Part shown: one piece after another, positions 42,449-51,800 of the stretch
Layout of the letters: each line of letters starts with the position of its first letter
Numbering within the stretch: the first letter of the stretch is position 1
Source: Oligoflexia bacterium
Lineage (GTDB): Bacteria; Bdellovibrionota; UBA1018
DNA length: 61,311 nt
Direction: 5' to 3'
Assembly: GCA_031292385.1 (NCBI GenBank)
Contig: JARLHE010000042.1
Coordinates: 1-61,311, forward strand
Position numbers and translations under genes: made by a program
Notes under the pieces: generated by a model
The model's input: the letters and a program-made list of their open reading frames with translations, nothing else
Told to the model about the DNA's origin: nothing
Databases searched by the model: none

Positions 42449-43569
42449 TGCTTGATGCTCTCGACAGGTATGGGCGCGGCATCACCCCTGAGCTGATCGG
42501 GCGGCGTGCCCAATTCGATTTTTCGGAGCCGAACCACGATAGTCCCGATTTTGACCTTGGCCTCGAAACGAACCAAGAAGCGGCGATCGTCATCGGAAAG
42601 CCAAATGTAACTATTACCTCTGCGTTCGAGCACCCCGCGAGTCGCGGCGTCAGGCTTGAGCTTGATCGCATGGATCCGGCCCATCGGGGTTTCAAGTTCC
42701 TCGCGCTCGACCACCGTCACGACGGCATCCAGGGGCTTTGCCTCCGACTCGACAACGAATTTGACCTCGCCATTGGGCGGCAGCGGGACGAAACGAAGAT
42801 AATAGAGCACCGAGATCGAGTCCTGCGGAAAGGGCTCCATCAGATGGAATTCTTTTTTCTCTTCGTAACCTTTTTCTTTCCGGTTCCATCGATTCCACCA
42901 AAAAGCTTCTTCGTTTTCCGAATCGTAAAGCTCGAGCGAATCCCGGATCTGCTTGGTCTCGTCGAGCTGCATGTGGAACCGATGGGAAAAAACCCCTTCG
43001 TAATCGATGAACGATTGAACCACGTCATTTAGCTTGTAAACCAAGCTGAAAACCTTCGAGCTCCTGGCGTTCGCCTGAATATGGTAAACTTTTCGGCCGT
43101 CGATCGATTTATAAGGCAAAACCTCGAGGACAAAAGTGGCAGCGGTCAGCCCAAGATAGCTGACATCATAGGTGAGTCGCTCGCCCACCCAGATCGGGTC
43201 TTTTCCGTTTCGGATATCGCGCCGGAGATCGCGATAGACCAAAGGCTTGTGTTGGCGAGGGCCGATTTCCGCGAGCGCCACGTCCCGGATTTTCTGTTCT
43301 TCGGTGCGCTTCCATTCGCGATGTTTCCGCGTCTTTTTCGACAGAGGAGCGGGAATCTCGACGGTCTGCGCCACCGGCGTGGGCGCAGCAGCGGATGAAG
43401 ACGAGGCCTCTTGCACTTCGAATTTTTTGGAATAGTCCTGGGTGATCACGTCTTGCGGCAAGGTCTCCGAATGATCGATTTTGGACAGCGAGCTGCCCGC
43501 GCAACCAGCCAGGCCCGCCGCTTGAAGTACGCAAATAGCCGATACGGTTGCGATATAACGGGTAGTCAT
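42445..43569 (-). CDS. DUF3108 lipoprotein
   Basis: The 374-residue protein has a lipoprotein signal (LQAAGLAGC, acylated Cys near residue 23), a Ser/Ala/Pro-rich linker and a DUF3108 domain from about residue 127 (GERLTYDVSYLGLTAATFVL) to the end (VRLRKIELGTP). DUF3108 proteins are periplasmic beta-rich proteins of unknown role, often near LPS genes, as here. It lies between the LpxL-type acyltransferase and the heptosyltransferase. Confidence 0.82.
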   Translation of the reverse strand: MTTRYIATVSAICVLQAAGLAGCAGSSLSKIDHSETLPQDVITQDYSKKFEVQEASSSSAAAPTPVAQTVEIPAPLSKKTRKHREWKRTEEQKIRDVALAEIGPRQHKPLVYRDLRRDIRNGKDPIWVGERLTYDVSYLGLTAATFVLEVLPYKSIDGRKVYHIQANARSSKVFSLVYKLNDVVQSFIDYEGVFSHRFHMQLDETKQIRDSLELYDSENEEAFWWNRWNRKEKGYEEKKEFHLMEPFPQDSISVLYYLRFVPLPPNGEVKFVVESEAKPLDAVVTVVEREELETPMGRIHAIKLKPDAATRGVLERRGNSYIWLSDDDRRFLVRFEAKVKIGTIVVRLRKIELGTPPDQLRGDAAPIPVESIKQ

Positions 43570-43603
43570 GAAGACCTAAGTCTAGCCTAGGCCCCAGGCG
43601 AGA

Positions 43604-44524
43604 TCAATGCCGAGGCCTGCCCTCGCGCCATTCGCCGGGCCGGAGAGGGGAAAGATCCCCCTTGAATCTTCGGTGAGTCCAGAGCCATTGATCAGGGTGA
43701 GCATAGATGTCTTTCTCCAAAACCGAGGCGTAGCGGGCCGTATTGATGCCAAGCTCCTCGGTTTTGTCGCCGGTAGGAGACGTCTCCCAACTCAAAGCCG
43801 GGCGAATCTCGACCCGGTAGGTCCCGTCGGGACACCGATAATTGACGACCGGTAAAACCGGAGCCCCCGTTCGACGCGCCAGCATCGCGACCGCGGTGGT
43901 TGTTCCCACGGGGATGCCGAAAACCGGAACGCGCATCCCGACCGGAGGACCGGCGTATTGATCGAGCACAAAGCCCACGATTTGGCCGGACTTCAAGTGC
44001 CGCATCACGTCGCGCAGGGTTTTGGGCTCATAGGTCGCCGAGACATTGCAAAGGGCGCGGGCCCGCTCGATCAGCCGATGCAGCCACTCTGGCTGAAGAT
44101 GTTTAGTGACGAGCAAAACCCGAAGCCCCGAAATCTGCACGCTCGAGGCCGCCATCACTTCCCAATTGCCGACATGGCTGGAGAGAAAAATCCCCCCATG
44201 GCCTTCGCTCAGCGCGCGACGCAGATTGTCCTCCCCTTCGATCCTGACCGACTTGCGGGCAAAACGCGGCATGGGGCCGAACAGGAAAAAAATCTCCACC
44301 GCGAGCCTGGCCAAATGCCGGTAACCCTCGCGGACCAGCGCCTTTTGCCGGGCCGGATCCTTCGGATAGGCCAAGGAAAGATTTCGAACCACCACTTCCT
44401 TTCGAAATCCCAGCTGCCAGAGCAACGCGCCGAGCGCGTCGGAAAACCAGAAGCGAAGCCGCGTCGGCATCCAGTAAAAAAACCACCCGAGCCCCGCCAT
44501 CAAGACGCCCATTACGTGGTCCAT
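43604..44524 (-). CDS. LpxL/HtrB-type late acyltransferase
   Basis: The 306-residue protein has one N-terminal membrane anchor, RNLSLAYP, the catalytic HX4E in SSHVGNWEVMAA, VLDQYAGPPVGMRVPVFG and WLWTHRRFK near the end, all family marks. It adds a secondary acyl chain to Kdo-lipid A or a precursor. It overlaps the lpxK stop by 13 bp. No Kdo transferase gene (waaA) is in this window. Confidence 0.87.
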   Translation of the reverse strand: MDHVMGVLMAGLGWFFYWMPTRLRFWFSDALGALLWQLGFRKEVVVRNLSLAYPKDPARQKALVREGYRHLARLAVEIFFLFGPMPRFARKSVRIEGEDNLRRALSEGHGGIFLSSHVGNWEVMAASSVQISGLRVLLVTKHLQPEWLHRLIERARALCNVSATYEPKTLRDVMRHLKSGQIVGFVLDQYAGPPVGMRVPVFGIPVGTTTAVAMLARRTGAPVLPVVNYRCPDGTYRVEIRPALSWETSPTGDKTEELGINTARYASVLEKDIYAHPDQWLWTHRRFKGDLSPLRPGEWREGRPRH

Positions 44525-45456
44525 ACGATTTGCTCCCAGCGCCGGCGGTCCGAATCGGAAATCTCGATCTCGGGCTCAAACACCGTCACTGCGGATGCCG
44601 GCACGCCGAGCTCTCGCCACTTGACCCAGTCTTTGCCGGTGAGGGCGACTTTCAGATCAGCGCGCTTCGCTTGATCCAATATGGAATCAATTTCTTTTCG
44701 GGAATAACGAGCATGATCGGGGAAGTTGAGACATTGCTCGATCTTCATGCCGGCGTCGACGGCCGATCGGCGCGCTTCTTCCCCGTCCGCGAGCCCGCTC
44801 ACGAAAAAAAAGCCCTGATCCGGGCTCAAACCCGCGGGTAGCCGGAGCCGAAATCGCACGCGAACCAGTTTATCTCTCAACGAGGGATCCGAAAGCGGCA
44901 TCTCATTGCCCTTGGTCCAGACCAAAAGGTCGGCGCCTTTCAAAGCGCCGCTGAAATCCCGAAAAACCTTCTTCGACGGGCTCGCCGAGGTCAGCGCGAC
45001 AATTTCGAGATCCTTATGCAGCCGGAAATTCTGAAAACCATCATCGAGAATCACCAGGTCGATCGATCCGCCTTTTCTTTCAAGCACGCGTCCGAATTGC
45101 CTGACGCGATCAGCTCCCACGCCGATCCAGGCTCGTGGCGCAAGCTCTCGAAGCAGCGCCGGCTCGTCCCCGCACTGGGAGGCGAATGCCGTTTCGCCCG
45201 GAGCCAGCACGCCCCCTTCGGATTCCCACGCACCCCGGTACCCGCGAGACAAAATGCAGACGCCGAGTCCCCGGCGATCGGCTTCACGAGCAAACCAGCC
45301 CACGAGCGGGGTCTTTCCGGCTCCTCCCGCTTGGATATTCCCGACACTCACCACTCGCGCCGGCAAACGCGTTCGATCGCCGCTGAATCGGCGCGCGAGC
45401 GCATTGGCGCTAGACCAAACCAGCGATGCCGCGCCTTCAATTCCCGGCACGCGCAT
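44512..45456 (-). CDS. lpxK: Tetraacyldisaccharide 4'-kinase
   Basis: The 314-residue kinase has the LpxK P-loop VVSVGNIQAGGAGKTPLVGW, LSRGYRGAWESEGG, GDEPALLREL, GADRV and LVILDDGFQNFRLHKDL. It phosphorylates the 4'-position of the lipid A disaccharide at the inner membrane. It follows lpxB with a 20-bp overlap and is followed by the acyltransferase with a 13-bp overlap. The family P-loop usually reads GGTGKTP, and GGAGKTP here keeps the core. Confidence 0.92.
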   Translation of the reverse strand: MRVPGIEGAASLVWSSANALARRFSGDRTRLPARVVSVGNIQAGGAGKTPLVGWFAREADRRGLGVCILSRGYRGAWESEGGVLAPGETAFASQCGDEPALLRELAPRAWIGVGADRVRQFGRVLERKGGSIDLVILDDGFQNFRLHKDLEIVALTSASPSKKVFRDFSGALKGADLLVWTKGNEMPLSDPSLRDKLVRVRFRLRLPAGLSPDQGFFFVSGLADGEEARRSAVDAGMKIEQCLNFPDHARYSRKEIDSILDQAKRADLKVALTGKDWVKWRELGVPASAVTVFEPEIEISDSDRRRWEQIVWTT

Positions 45457-46675
45457 GGGGCTCCTTCACCAAAGCAAGGATTTCTCTTGCCGCGAGCTCG
45501 CTCGGGCTCACATCGACTTTCATTTTCTCTCTCAATAAATCCAAACCCGCGCGGATTCGCGCGCGCTTCCGCTCATCGAGAAAAAGCGAAACGATCTCGG
45601 CCCGCAGCTGGTCCGCCGTCATGCCACGCTCAATGTACTCGGGAACCAGCCAGGGCTCTCCCTCCTGCCAGCCATGAACCAGATTCACAAGACCTACCGG
45701 GCCTTTGAAAGTGCGGCGGATGATGCGGTGAAAAACGAAATCCGAAAGCCAACTGGCTCGATAGATGACGGCGTGAACGCATCCCAAAATCCCAGCCTCA
45801 AGAGTCGAGGTGCCGGACTTGATCAACCCCGCATCCGCCGCGAGCATGGCTCTGGGCGCATCTCCTTGCGAAGGGCGAATGTCCAGCCATCGGGCCGACT
45901 CGGTGGATCGCGCCTTCCAGTCCTCAATTCTCCGAAGCATTTCCGGAAAATCCGCGGTCAGCGGGAACGGAAGCAAAACAATGAGCCGCTCCCCGCCCTT
46001 TCCGACGATTTTCGGAGCCGCGGCCTGGGCCGCGTCCAGCATCAGCACCAGATGCCGCGCGAGTTCCGAAGGACGACTGCCCGGCATCAAAAGTAGAACC
46101 CGCGCGTCGTCGGGAACGGAAAGTTCGCGACGCGCCTCCTCCCGGCTCGTACTCAACGGAAGCTCGTCCACTAAAGGGTTGCCGACGTATCGCGCGGGAA
46201 CTCCCTCCCGGCGATAAAAATCTTCTTCGAACGGCAGAATATTCAGAACCCGGGCAAAACGCTCGCGCAGGATTCTAAGCCGCCCTTTGCGCCAAACCCA
46301 AACCTTGGGCGGAATATAATAAGCGATCGGAAACCCCAAAGGCCGCAAAAGCTTGGCGAGGCGAAAATGGAAATCGGGATAATCGATCACGACCGCCACA
46401 TCGGGCCGCTCGCGAATCGCCGCCTGTTTGAGCTCGCGCATGGCGCGCAGGATTCTCGGAAGCCGTCCCAATATCTCGGTAAAACCCATCGCGAGCAGCT
46501 CGCGCGCATCGACGACGACTCGCAACCCCTCGGCCTGGAGCTTCGGCCCCCCGACACCGAAGGCGTCGATCGCTCCCGCCGCCGAATCCTCGCGCGACAG
46601 GCGTTTCAACGCGCGCAGCAGCTGGGCTCCATGCTGATCGGAAGAAGTTTCTGCCGCGGAAATGAGAATTTTCAG
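45437..46675 (-). CDS. lpxB: Lipid-A-disaccharide synthase, probable CTG start
   Basis: The GT19 enzyme joins UDP-diacylglucosamine and lipid X. Clear motifs are DYPDFHFRLAK, YIPPKVWVWRKGR, LLMPGSRPSELARHL and GLIKSGTSTLEAGILG. The first usual start codon in frame is a TTG at 46609, but 22 further codons upstream encode LKILISAAETSSDQHGAQLL, which matches the family N-terminus (ETSGD). No ATG, GTG or TTG exists between the in-frame stop upstream and these codons. The only fit is CTG at 46675, with GGGAG seven bases upstream and a CTGA overlap with the lpxA stop. That gives 412 residues. Confidence 0.9.
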   Translation of the reverse strand: MKILISAAETSSDQHGAQLLRALKRLSREDSAAGAIDAFGVGGPKLQAEGLRVVVDARELLAMGFTEILGRLPRILRAMRELKQAAIRERPDVAVVIDYPDFHFRLAKLLRPLGFPIAYYIPPKVWVWRKGRLRILRERFARVLNILPFEEDFYRREGVPARYVGNPLVDELPLSTSREEARRELSVPDDARVLLLMPGSRPSELARHLVLMLDAAQAAAPKIVGKGGERLIVLLPFPLTADFPEMLRRIEDWKARSTESARWLDIRPSQGDAPRAMLAADAGLIKSGTSTLEAGILGCVHAVIYRASWLSDFVFHRIIRRTFKGPVGLVNLVHGWQEGEPWLVPEYIERGMTADQLRAEIVSLFLDERKRARIRAGLDLLREKMKVDVSPSELAAREILALVKEPHARAGN

Positions 46676-47448
46676 CGGGTCACTCCCAGCTCGCTTTTAC
46701 GAATAAAAGCCACGAGGCCCTGAATCTCAGGCACTTCGCCGAACTGGGATTCGATCTCCAAAATGCATTGCTCCCGCTGGACATCCGAGCGCGTCCAAAG
46801 CTTCAAGGCTTCGTTGATCTTGGTGATGGTTTCGGCAGGGATACCGCGTCTACGGAGCCCGACGATGTTCGCGCCCTTGATAATGCATGGACGAGATCCC
46901 ATGGCGATCGAGTAAGGCGGCACGTCGCGGTCCACGCCCGACTGCCCGCCGATGTACACATACGCGCCGATATGAACGAATTGCGAAATTCCGCACATCC
47001 CGCCGATCTGCACGTGATCTTCGATTTTCACGTGCCCGGCAAGCCCGCTGCCATTGGAGATAATGACATGGCTCCCAAGGATGCAATCATGGCCGAGATG
47101 GGTATAGCCCATGATCAAGCAATGATCGCGCACGCTCGTCACGCCCCCGCCCTGAACGGTGCCCAGGTTCATGGTAACGCCTTCGCGAATCGTATTATGA
47201 TTTCCGATGATCAATTCGGTCGGCTCGCCCTTGTATTTCAAGTCCTGCGGAACCGCGCCCAAAACCGCAAAAGGGAAAATAATATTGTTCTCGCCGATCG
47301 TCGTATGCCCCTCGACGACGACATGGCTGGTCAGGCGGGAACCCGCGCCAATTTTCACATTCGGGCCGATGGTGCACCAAGGGCCGATCTCGGCTGAAGA
47401 ATGAATCGATGCCTGAGGATGAACTATGGATGTCGGATGAATACTCAT
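46672..47448 (-). CDS. lpxA: UDP-N-acetylglucosamine O-acyltransferase
   Basis: The 258-residue left-handed beta-helix enzyme starts MSIHPTSIVHPQASIHSSAE with the hexapeptide repeats visible from residue 3 to about 190. The catalytic His lies in MGYTHLGHDCILG, and a C-terminal helical part (AETITKINEALKLW) follows. It performs the first step of lipid A synthesis. ATG 47448 overlaps the lpxD stop (ATGA). fabZ, often between lpxD and lpxA, is absent here. Confidence 0.94.
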   Translation of the reverse strand: MSIHPTSIVHPQASIHSSAEIGPWCTIGPNVKIGAGSRLTSHVVVEGHTTIGENNIIFPFAVLGAVPQDLKYKGEPTELIIGNHNTIREGVTMNLGTVQGGGVTSVRDHCLIMGYTHLGHDCILGSHVIISNGSGLAGHVKIEDHVQIGGMCGISQFVHIGAYVYIGGQSGVDRDVPPYSIAMGSRPCIIKGANIVGLRRRGIPAETITKINEALKLWTRSDVQREQCILEIESQFGEVPEIQGLVAFIRKSELGVTR

Positions 47449-48557
47449 TTTGTTTTTTCGCCTCGTCTTGCGATCATTCGGTTGAGCAAAGCCTGAATCT
47501 TGAAATGCTCTCTCTGCTCGCGATGGGGATTGCCGACCACGGTCATTCCAGGCGGTACGTCCTTCGAGACCAAGCAATGCGCGGCGACTTTGGCGCCGTC
47601 ACCGACATGAACGTCATTGGAGAGGCCTGCCGCGCCGCCGATCATGGCGTATTTGCCCACATGAGCCCGGCCCGCGAGCCCAGCCTTGCCGCAGAGAATC
47701 GCGCCTTCCTCGACCCAGCAATTATGTCCCACCATCACCAGATCGTCGATCTTGGCGTGATGATCAATGCGGGTATCTCCCAAAGTACCGCGATCCACAC
47801 AGGAATTGGCGCCGATTTCGACGTCATTTCCCACGACAACCCGGCCGAAGTGATAGATCTTTTGATAGCCGAGTGGGCGCCCTTCCGTGATCTTCGGCAC
47901 GAAACCGAAACCATCGGCGCCCAAAACCGCGCCCGCGTGAATCCGCGCGCGATCGCCGATCTTGGTTTTTTCGTAAAGAGTCACGCGGGAGAAAAACACG
48001 CAATCCTTGCCCACGCTGACTCCGACGCCGAAGTAACAGCCCGGGTACAGAATGCAGCCAGTGCCGATCTTGACGCCATCCTCGATGACACAATGAGGCC
48101 CGATTTGGGTTCCCGCGCCGATCTCGGCCCGTGGGCTGACGATCGCCGTCGGATGGATAAAAGTCTCTTCCGCCGAAACAAGCGGCGCGTGCACAATCGC
48201 CGAGTGACGGTCGGCCAATTTTTCCAGACAAATTGCCATGGCAAGGTAAGGATCCGCGCAAGCGATGATCGCGGACGATTTCCACAGGGGAAGCCCGGAA
48301 GCCTGAAGCGGCTGCACAAAAGGCTCGCCGGTAACCAGAATCCCGGGAGCGGCCGCCAATAGTTCAGTTTGATAGCTTTTTGAGAAAAAAAACGAAATAT
48401 CGCCAGGCCCCGAGCCGGCGAGCTCGGCAGGACGAACGATCTGAACCGTTCGTCCCGCCTGACTCAAGCTTGCTTCATTCACGAGCCGTCCACGGACGGG
48501 GCTAAGCCAGCCCAGGACGTCGCTCAAAGAACATGGCGAAATATGGATCGAAGTCAC
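47445..48557 (-). CDS. lpxD: UDP-3-O-(3-hydroxyacyl)glucosamine N-acyltransferase
   Basis: The 370-residue protein has a uridine-binding N-terminal domain (ISFFFSKSYQTELLAAAPG) and a long hexapeptide-repeat beta-helix from about residue 130 (IHPTAIVSPRAEIGAGTQIG). The catalytic His is in LVMVGHNCWVEEGAI, preceded by GANSCVDRGTLGDTRI. It adds the N-linked acyl chain in lipid A synthesis. The start codon is GTG at 48557. It is downstream of ompH and overlaps lpxA by four bases. Confidence 0.94.
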   Translation of the reverse strand: MTSIHISPCSLSDVLGWLSPVRGRLVNEASLSQAGRTVQIVRPAELAGSGPGDISFFFSKSYQTELLAAAPGILVTGEPFVQPLQASGLPLWKSSAIIACADPYLAMAICLEKLADRHSAIVHAPLVSAEETFIHPTAIVSPRAEIGAGTQIGPHCVIEDGVKIGTGCILYPGCYFGVGVSVGKDCVFFSRVTLYEKTKIGDRARIHAGAVLGADGFGFVPKITEGRPLGYQKIYHFGRVVVGNDVEIGANSCVDRGTLGDTRIDHHAKIDDLVMVGHNCWVEEGAILCGKAGLAGRAHVGKYAMIGGAAGLSNDVHVGDGAKVAAHCLVSKDVPPGMTVVGNPHREQREHFKIQALLNRMIARRGEKTK

Positions 48558-48583
48558 TGAGGCGACGCCTAGCCTGTCCAGGC

Positions 48584-49144
48584 TCAGCTCGATCCCTTCT
48601 TGCTGTTGAAGGTCTTGATCACATCTTGGGTGATATCATCGCGATCCTGCGAATAAAGAACCGTGTTTTCGTTCTTTTCAAGCACGACCGTAAACCCCTT
48701 TTGCTTGGCGATCTCGTTGATGACCGTACGAAGGCGGTTCAAGATCGGCCCGGTGAGTTCCTGTTCTTTCTGTTGGATCTCTTGCTGTGAGCGCGAGAAA
48801 CTTTCTTGAAGCTTCATGTAACGCTCTTGCAGCTCGCCCTGCTTCTTGGCGCGGGCTTCGTCGCTCATCACGAGAGACTGCTTCTTGAATTCCTGCCCGG
48901 CCTTTTCAAGCGAAGCCTTCTCGGCATCAAGCTCTTTTTTGCGGGAATTGAACTCGGACTCCAATTGAGCCTTCGCTTTTCTGCCCGCATCGACCGTCTG
49001 CAAAGCCTTCTGCATGTCAACTACGCCGATTTTAATCTCGTCCGAGGCGCGCGCTTGCGCGGCTCCGGCGAATACGAGCATGGCTGCCACAGCGAACGAC
49101 AACGAAAAATTTTTCTTCACAGTACCCAAGATACCTAAGTTCAT
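48584..49144 (-). CDS. OmpH/Skp periplasmic chaperone
   Basis: The 186-residue protein has a signal peptide (cleaved near GAAQARA), then KIGVVDMQKALQTVDAGRKA and a long coiled-coil region (about 50-135: AQLESEFNSRKKELDAEKAS), and the C-terminal IAKQKGFTVVLEKNENTVLY. This is the Skp layout: a trimeric chaperone that carries unfolded outer-membrane proteins to BamA. The gene lies between bamA and lpxD, the classical order. Confidence 0.92.
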   Translation of the reverse strand: MNLGILGTVKKNFSLSFAVAAMLVFAGAAQARASDEIKIGVVDMQKALQTVDAGRKAKAQLESEFNSRKKELDAEKASLEKAGQEFKKQSLVMSDEARAKKQGELQERYMKLQESFSRSQQEIQQKEQELTGPILNRLRTVINEIAKQKGFTVVLEKNENTVLYSQDRDDITQDVIKTFNSKKGSS

Positions 49145-49213
49145 GAAATTTCCCCTATATATAGGAATACAAGAGCATAGGCGCGCCCGCTTTTCAAGGC
49201 TAGAGCCTAAGCT

Positions 49214-51745
49214 TTAAAACGGCGGGCCGATAAAGAACGAGAACACAGGGCTCTGCTCTCCGGACCTTGCCGCGATCGGGAAGCCCCATTCGAAGCGCAA
49301 CGGACCGATCGGCGAGAACCAGCGTACCCCGAAACCATAGTCGCTTCGAATGGTAAAAGGATCTCCGTCACGCGGAAACCGCTCGAACGTGTTACCCGCG
49401 TCATAAAACAGGACAAGCTTTAGTCCCGCTTCCTTGATGATCGGGTATTCGAGCTCGAACAGAGAGAAAAGCTCGAAGGTACCGCCGGTCGGAATCAACT
49501 CACCCTGCGAACCCGGAATAGATGGACCGAGAGTATAGAACTGGAAGCCCTTCATATTGTTCGGACCGCCGAGATAAAATTTCTCGGAAGGCGGCAAAGG
49601 ACGATCCGACAGCCCTTCAATATGGCCCACCTCGGAACTGTTGCGAAGCACCAGGTCCCCGACGAGATGGTGGTAGAAGCGGTTATTGAAAATCCACTTC
49701 AGGAAGTACTTATCGCCGCCCGGACCCGCCGTTTCAACCGAGGCGCTCTGATAATTCCCTTCGGTCGTTTCAAACCGGTTGTTTCTCTTGTCCCGCACGG
49801 CGCTCCAAATAACGCTGGAAAGCACCCCGCTATCCGGTCCGTAGAAGCTCGGAGGCAGGGCAGGATCCACGATATCGAGCGTCTGCAGCCCTTCGAACTT
49901 ATACGTGATGAATCCGTTGACGAACTCCATCAGCGGGTAACCGGCGCGCACGTCGAAACCGGTCTTCTGCGTCACGTACAAGTTGGGAATGAAGAGATTG
50001 ACGTAGTAAATGTCGCCGCCCAAAGACCAGCGGCTATCGAACGCATACGGATTGGTGAATCCGAGATTGATACTTCGATTGACCGTATCGGCCGACCATT
50101 GGCCGGACAGACTGAGCGAATCGCCCGTACCGCCCAGATTGATCTCGGAGATCGTCGCCGTGAAAAAGAACTTCTGAATACTGCCGTAGCCTGCGCCCAG
50201 GGTAATCGTGCCGGTCGAACGCTCTTTCACCGAAATATCGACGTTCAAGAGATCGTTTCTGCCTTTAGGAGAAACAGTATTGAAAACCACCTCGCCCGGG
50301 GTGAAGAAACCCAGACGCTCGACGTTTTCACGTGATTGACGGAGCTTGGTGCCGCTGTAAAGCTCCCCTTCGTGGATCTTGAGCTCGCGCCGGATCACCT
50401 TGTCATAGGTCTTGGTGTTTCCGATGATGTTGATCTCACCGAAGTAAACCAGGTTCCCCTTTTCGAAGTCGTAATCGATATCGACCAGCTTCGTATCGTC
50501 GTGAATGTTCATCTTCGGGATGACGTTCACGAACGCATAGCCCAGGTCCTGATACTTCTCCGTGAGCTTTTGGATGTCGTTGTTCCGCTTCGAAATCGAG
50601 AAAACGTCGCTTTGCTTCAGGCTGAGATCACCCTGGAGTTCATCCTTCGAAAAAAGCAGATCGCCGGCGAAATCCACCGTCCCGATGCTGTATTGCTCGC
50701 CTTCCTCGACGTAAATCGAGATATAGAGCCAACGCTTATCGTCGCTCACGGTCACCACCGGATTCTCATACCGGAACTTCATGTACCCGTGATCCAGGTA
50801 CCAATAAGTCAGCCGTTGAAGGTCCTGGCGAAACGCCGACTCTTTGAAATTCCCGCTCCCCGAGACGAACGAGAAGAAGCCGCCCTCGCGGGTCTCCTGA
50901 AGCACGCCCTTGAGCGCATCATCGCTGAAGCGCTTGTTGTTCAGGAAAGTGATCTTCTTGATCTGAACTTTGTCGAAGTCGTTGACCTTGTAGATCAGCT
51001 CCACTTCGTCCGGCTTCGAGGCGTCGAGCACTCGAACCGAGAAATTCACCTTCGCGAGGTAAAATCCTTTGTCTTCGTAATGCTTTTGCAGCAGGGCGAC
51101 GTCTTCTTTGACCCGATTGACGTCGAGAATCGACCATTCCTTGACCTTGATGACATCCTTCAGGTCGGAGGTCGAAATTCTCTCGTTACCCTCGAACGTC
51201 AATTTCGAAATCACCGGACGCTCGCGCAGCACATAGGTCAAATCGACCGTATTGCCAGCGCCTTGAGCCGCGCGAACTTCGATGTCGTCGAAAAAACCCA
51301 TCACGAAAAGCGCCTGAATATCCGAACGCACGGATTCCGCGGTCAGTATTCTGCCGGGCTTCGTGGTCAGCTTCGCTAAAACCGCGTCTTTCTCGATTCG
51401 CTTCAACCCCTTCGCCTCGATCACGCCCACGGGCCTTCCGGCGAAAGCCGCGATTTGCGCCGTACCATGCTCACTCGCCACTGAGCTCGGAATCGGAGAA
51501 GAAATCGGCGAAGGCGCGGCGGTCGGTTGCGAAGAGGAAGCCCCTGGCGAAGGCGCAGGAGACGGAGAAGGCCTTCCGACCGGAGTGGATGAACTCCCAT
51601 GCCCCAGCGCGGACGGAGGGGGCGGGCCCGGCGGAGCGGCAAAAATTTCGATGGCGGAAAGACTTAGCAAAGTGACCAATCCGAACAGGATCGCCAACGC
51701 ACGGGCGCGAATGATGAGATTTCGGATTTGATTCACGGCAACCAT
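49214..51745 (-). CDS. bamA: Outer membrane protein assembly factor BamA
   Basis: The 843-residue protein has a signal or anchor (AILFGLVTLLSLSAIEIFA), an unusual Pro/Ser-rich linker of about 60 residues, five POTRA domains from about residue 105 to 495 (GRPVGVIEAKGLKRI, PVISKLTFEGNERI, and others) and an Omp85 barrel to the C-terminal F. The barrel loop-6 motif, normally VRGF/Y, reads MKGF here (GGPNNMKGFQF). It inserts beta-barrel proteins into the outer membrane. It lies 69 bp upstream of ompH. ATG 51745 has no strong ribosome site. Confidence 0.94.
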   Translation of the reverse strand: MVAVNQIRNLIIRARALAILFGLVTLLSLSAIEIFAAPPGPPPPSALGHGSSSTPVGRPSPSPAPSPGASSSQPTAAPSPISSPIPSSVASEHGTAQIAAFAGRPVGVIEAKGLKRIEKDAVLAKLTTKPGRILTAESVRSDIQALFVMGFFDDIEVRAAQGAGNTVDLTYVLRERPVISKLTFEGNERISTSDLKDVIKVKEWSILDVNRVKEDVALLQKHYEDKGFYLAKVNFSVRVLDASKPDEVELIYKVNDFDKVQIKKITFLNNKRFSDDALKGVLQETREGGFFSFVSGSGNFKESAFRQDLQRLTYWYLDHGYMKFRYENPVVTVSDDKRWLYISIYVEEGEQYSIGTVDFAGDLLFSKDELQGDLSLKQSDVFSISKRNNDIQKLTEKYQDLGYAFVNVIPKMNIHDDTKLVDIDYDFEKGNLVYFGEINIIGNTKTYDKVIRRELKIHEGELYSGTKLRQSRENVERLGFFTPGEVVFNTVSPKGRNDLLNVDISVKERSTGTITLGAGYGSIQKFFFTATISEINLGGTGDSLSLSGQWSADTVNRSINLGFTNPYAFDSRWSLGGDIYYVNLFIPNLYVTQKTGFDVRAGYPLMEFVNGFITYKFEGLQTLDIVDPALPPSFYGPDSGVLSSVIWSAVRDKRNNRFETTEGNYQSASVETAGPGGDKYFLKWIFNNRFYHHLVGDLVLRNSSEVGHIEGLSDRPLPPSEKFYLGGPNNMKGFQFYTLGPSIPGSQGELIPTGGTFELFSLFELEYPIIKEAGLKLVLFYDAGNTFERFPRDGDPFTIRSDYGFGVRWFSPIGPLRFEWGFPIAARSGEQSPVFSFFIGPPF

Positions 51746-51800
51746 GTCTAGGGTGGGCGGGTCCGTGTGTCAACTATAAGAGGGAATCGGGACTCACTTT

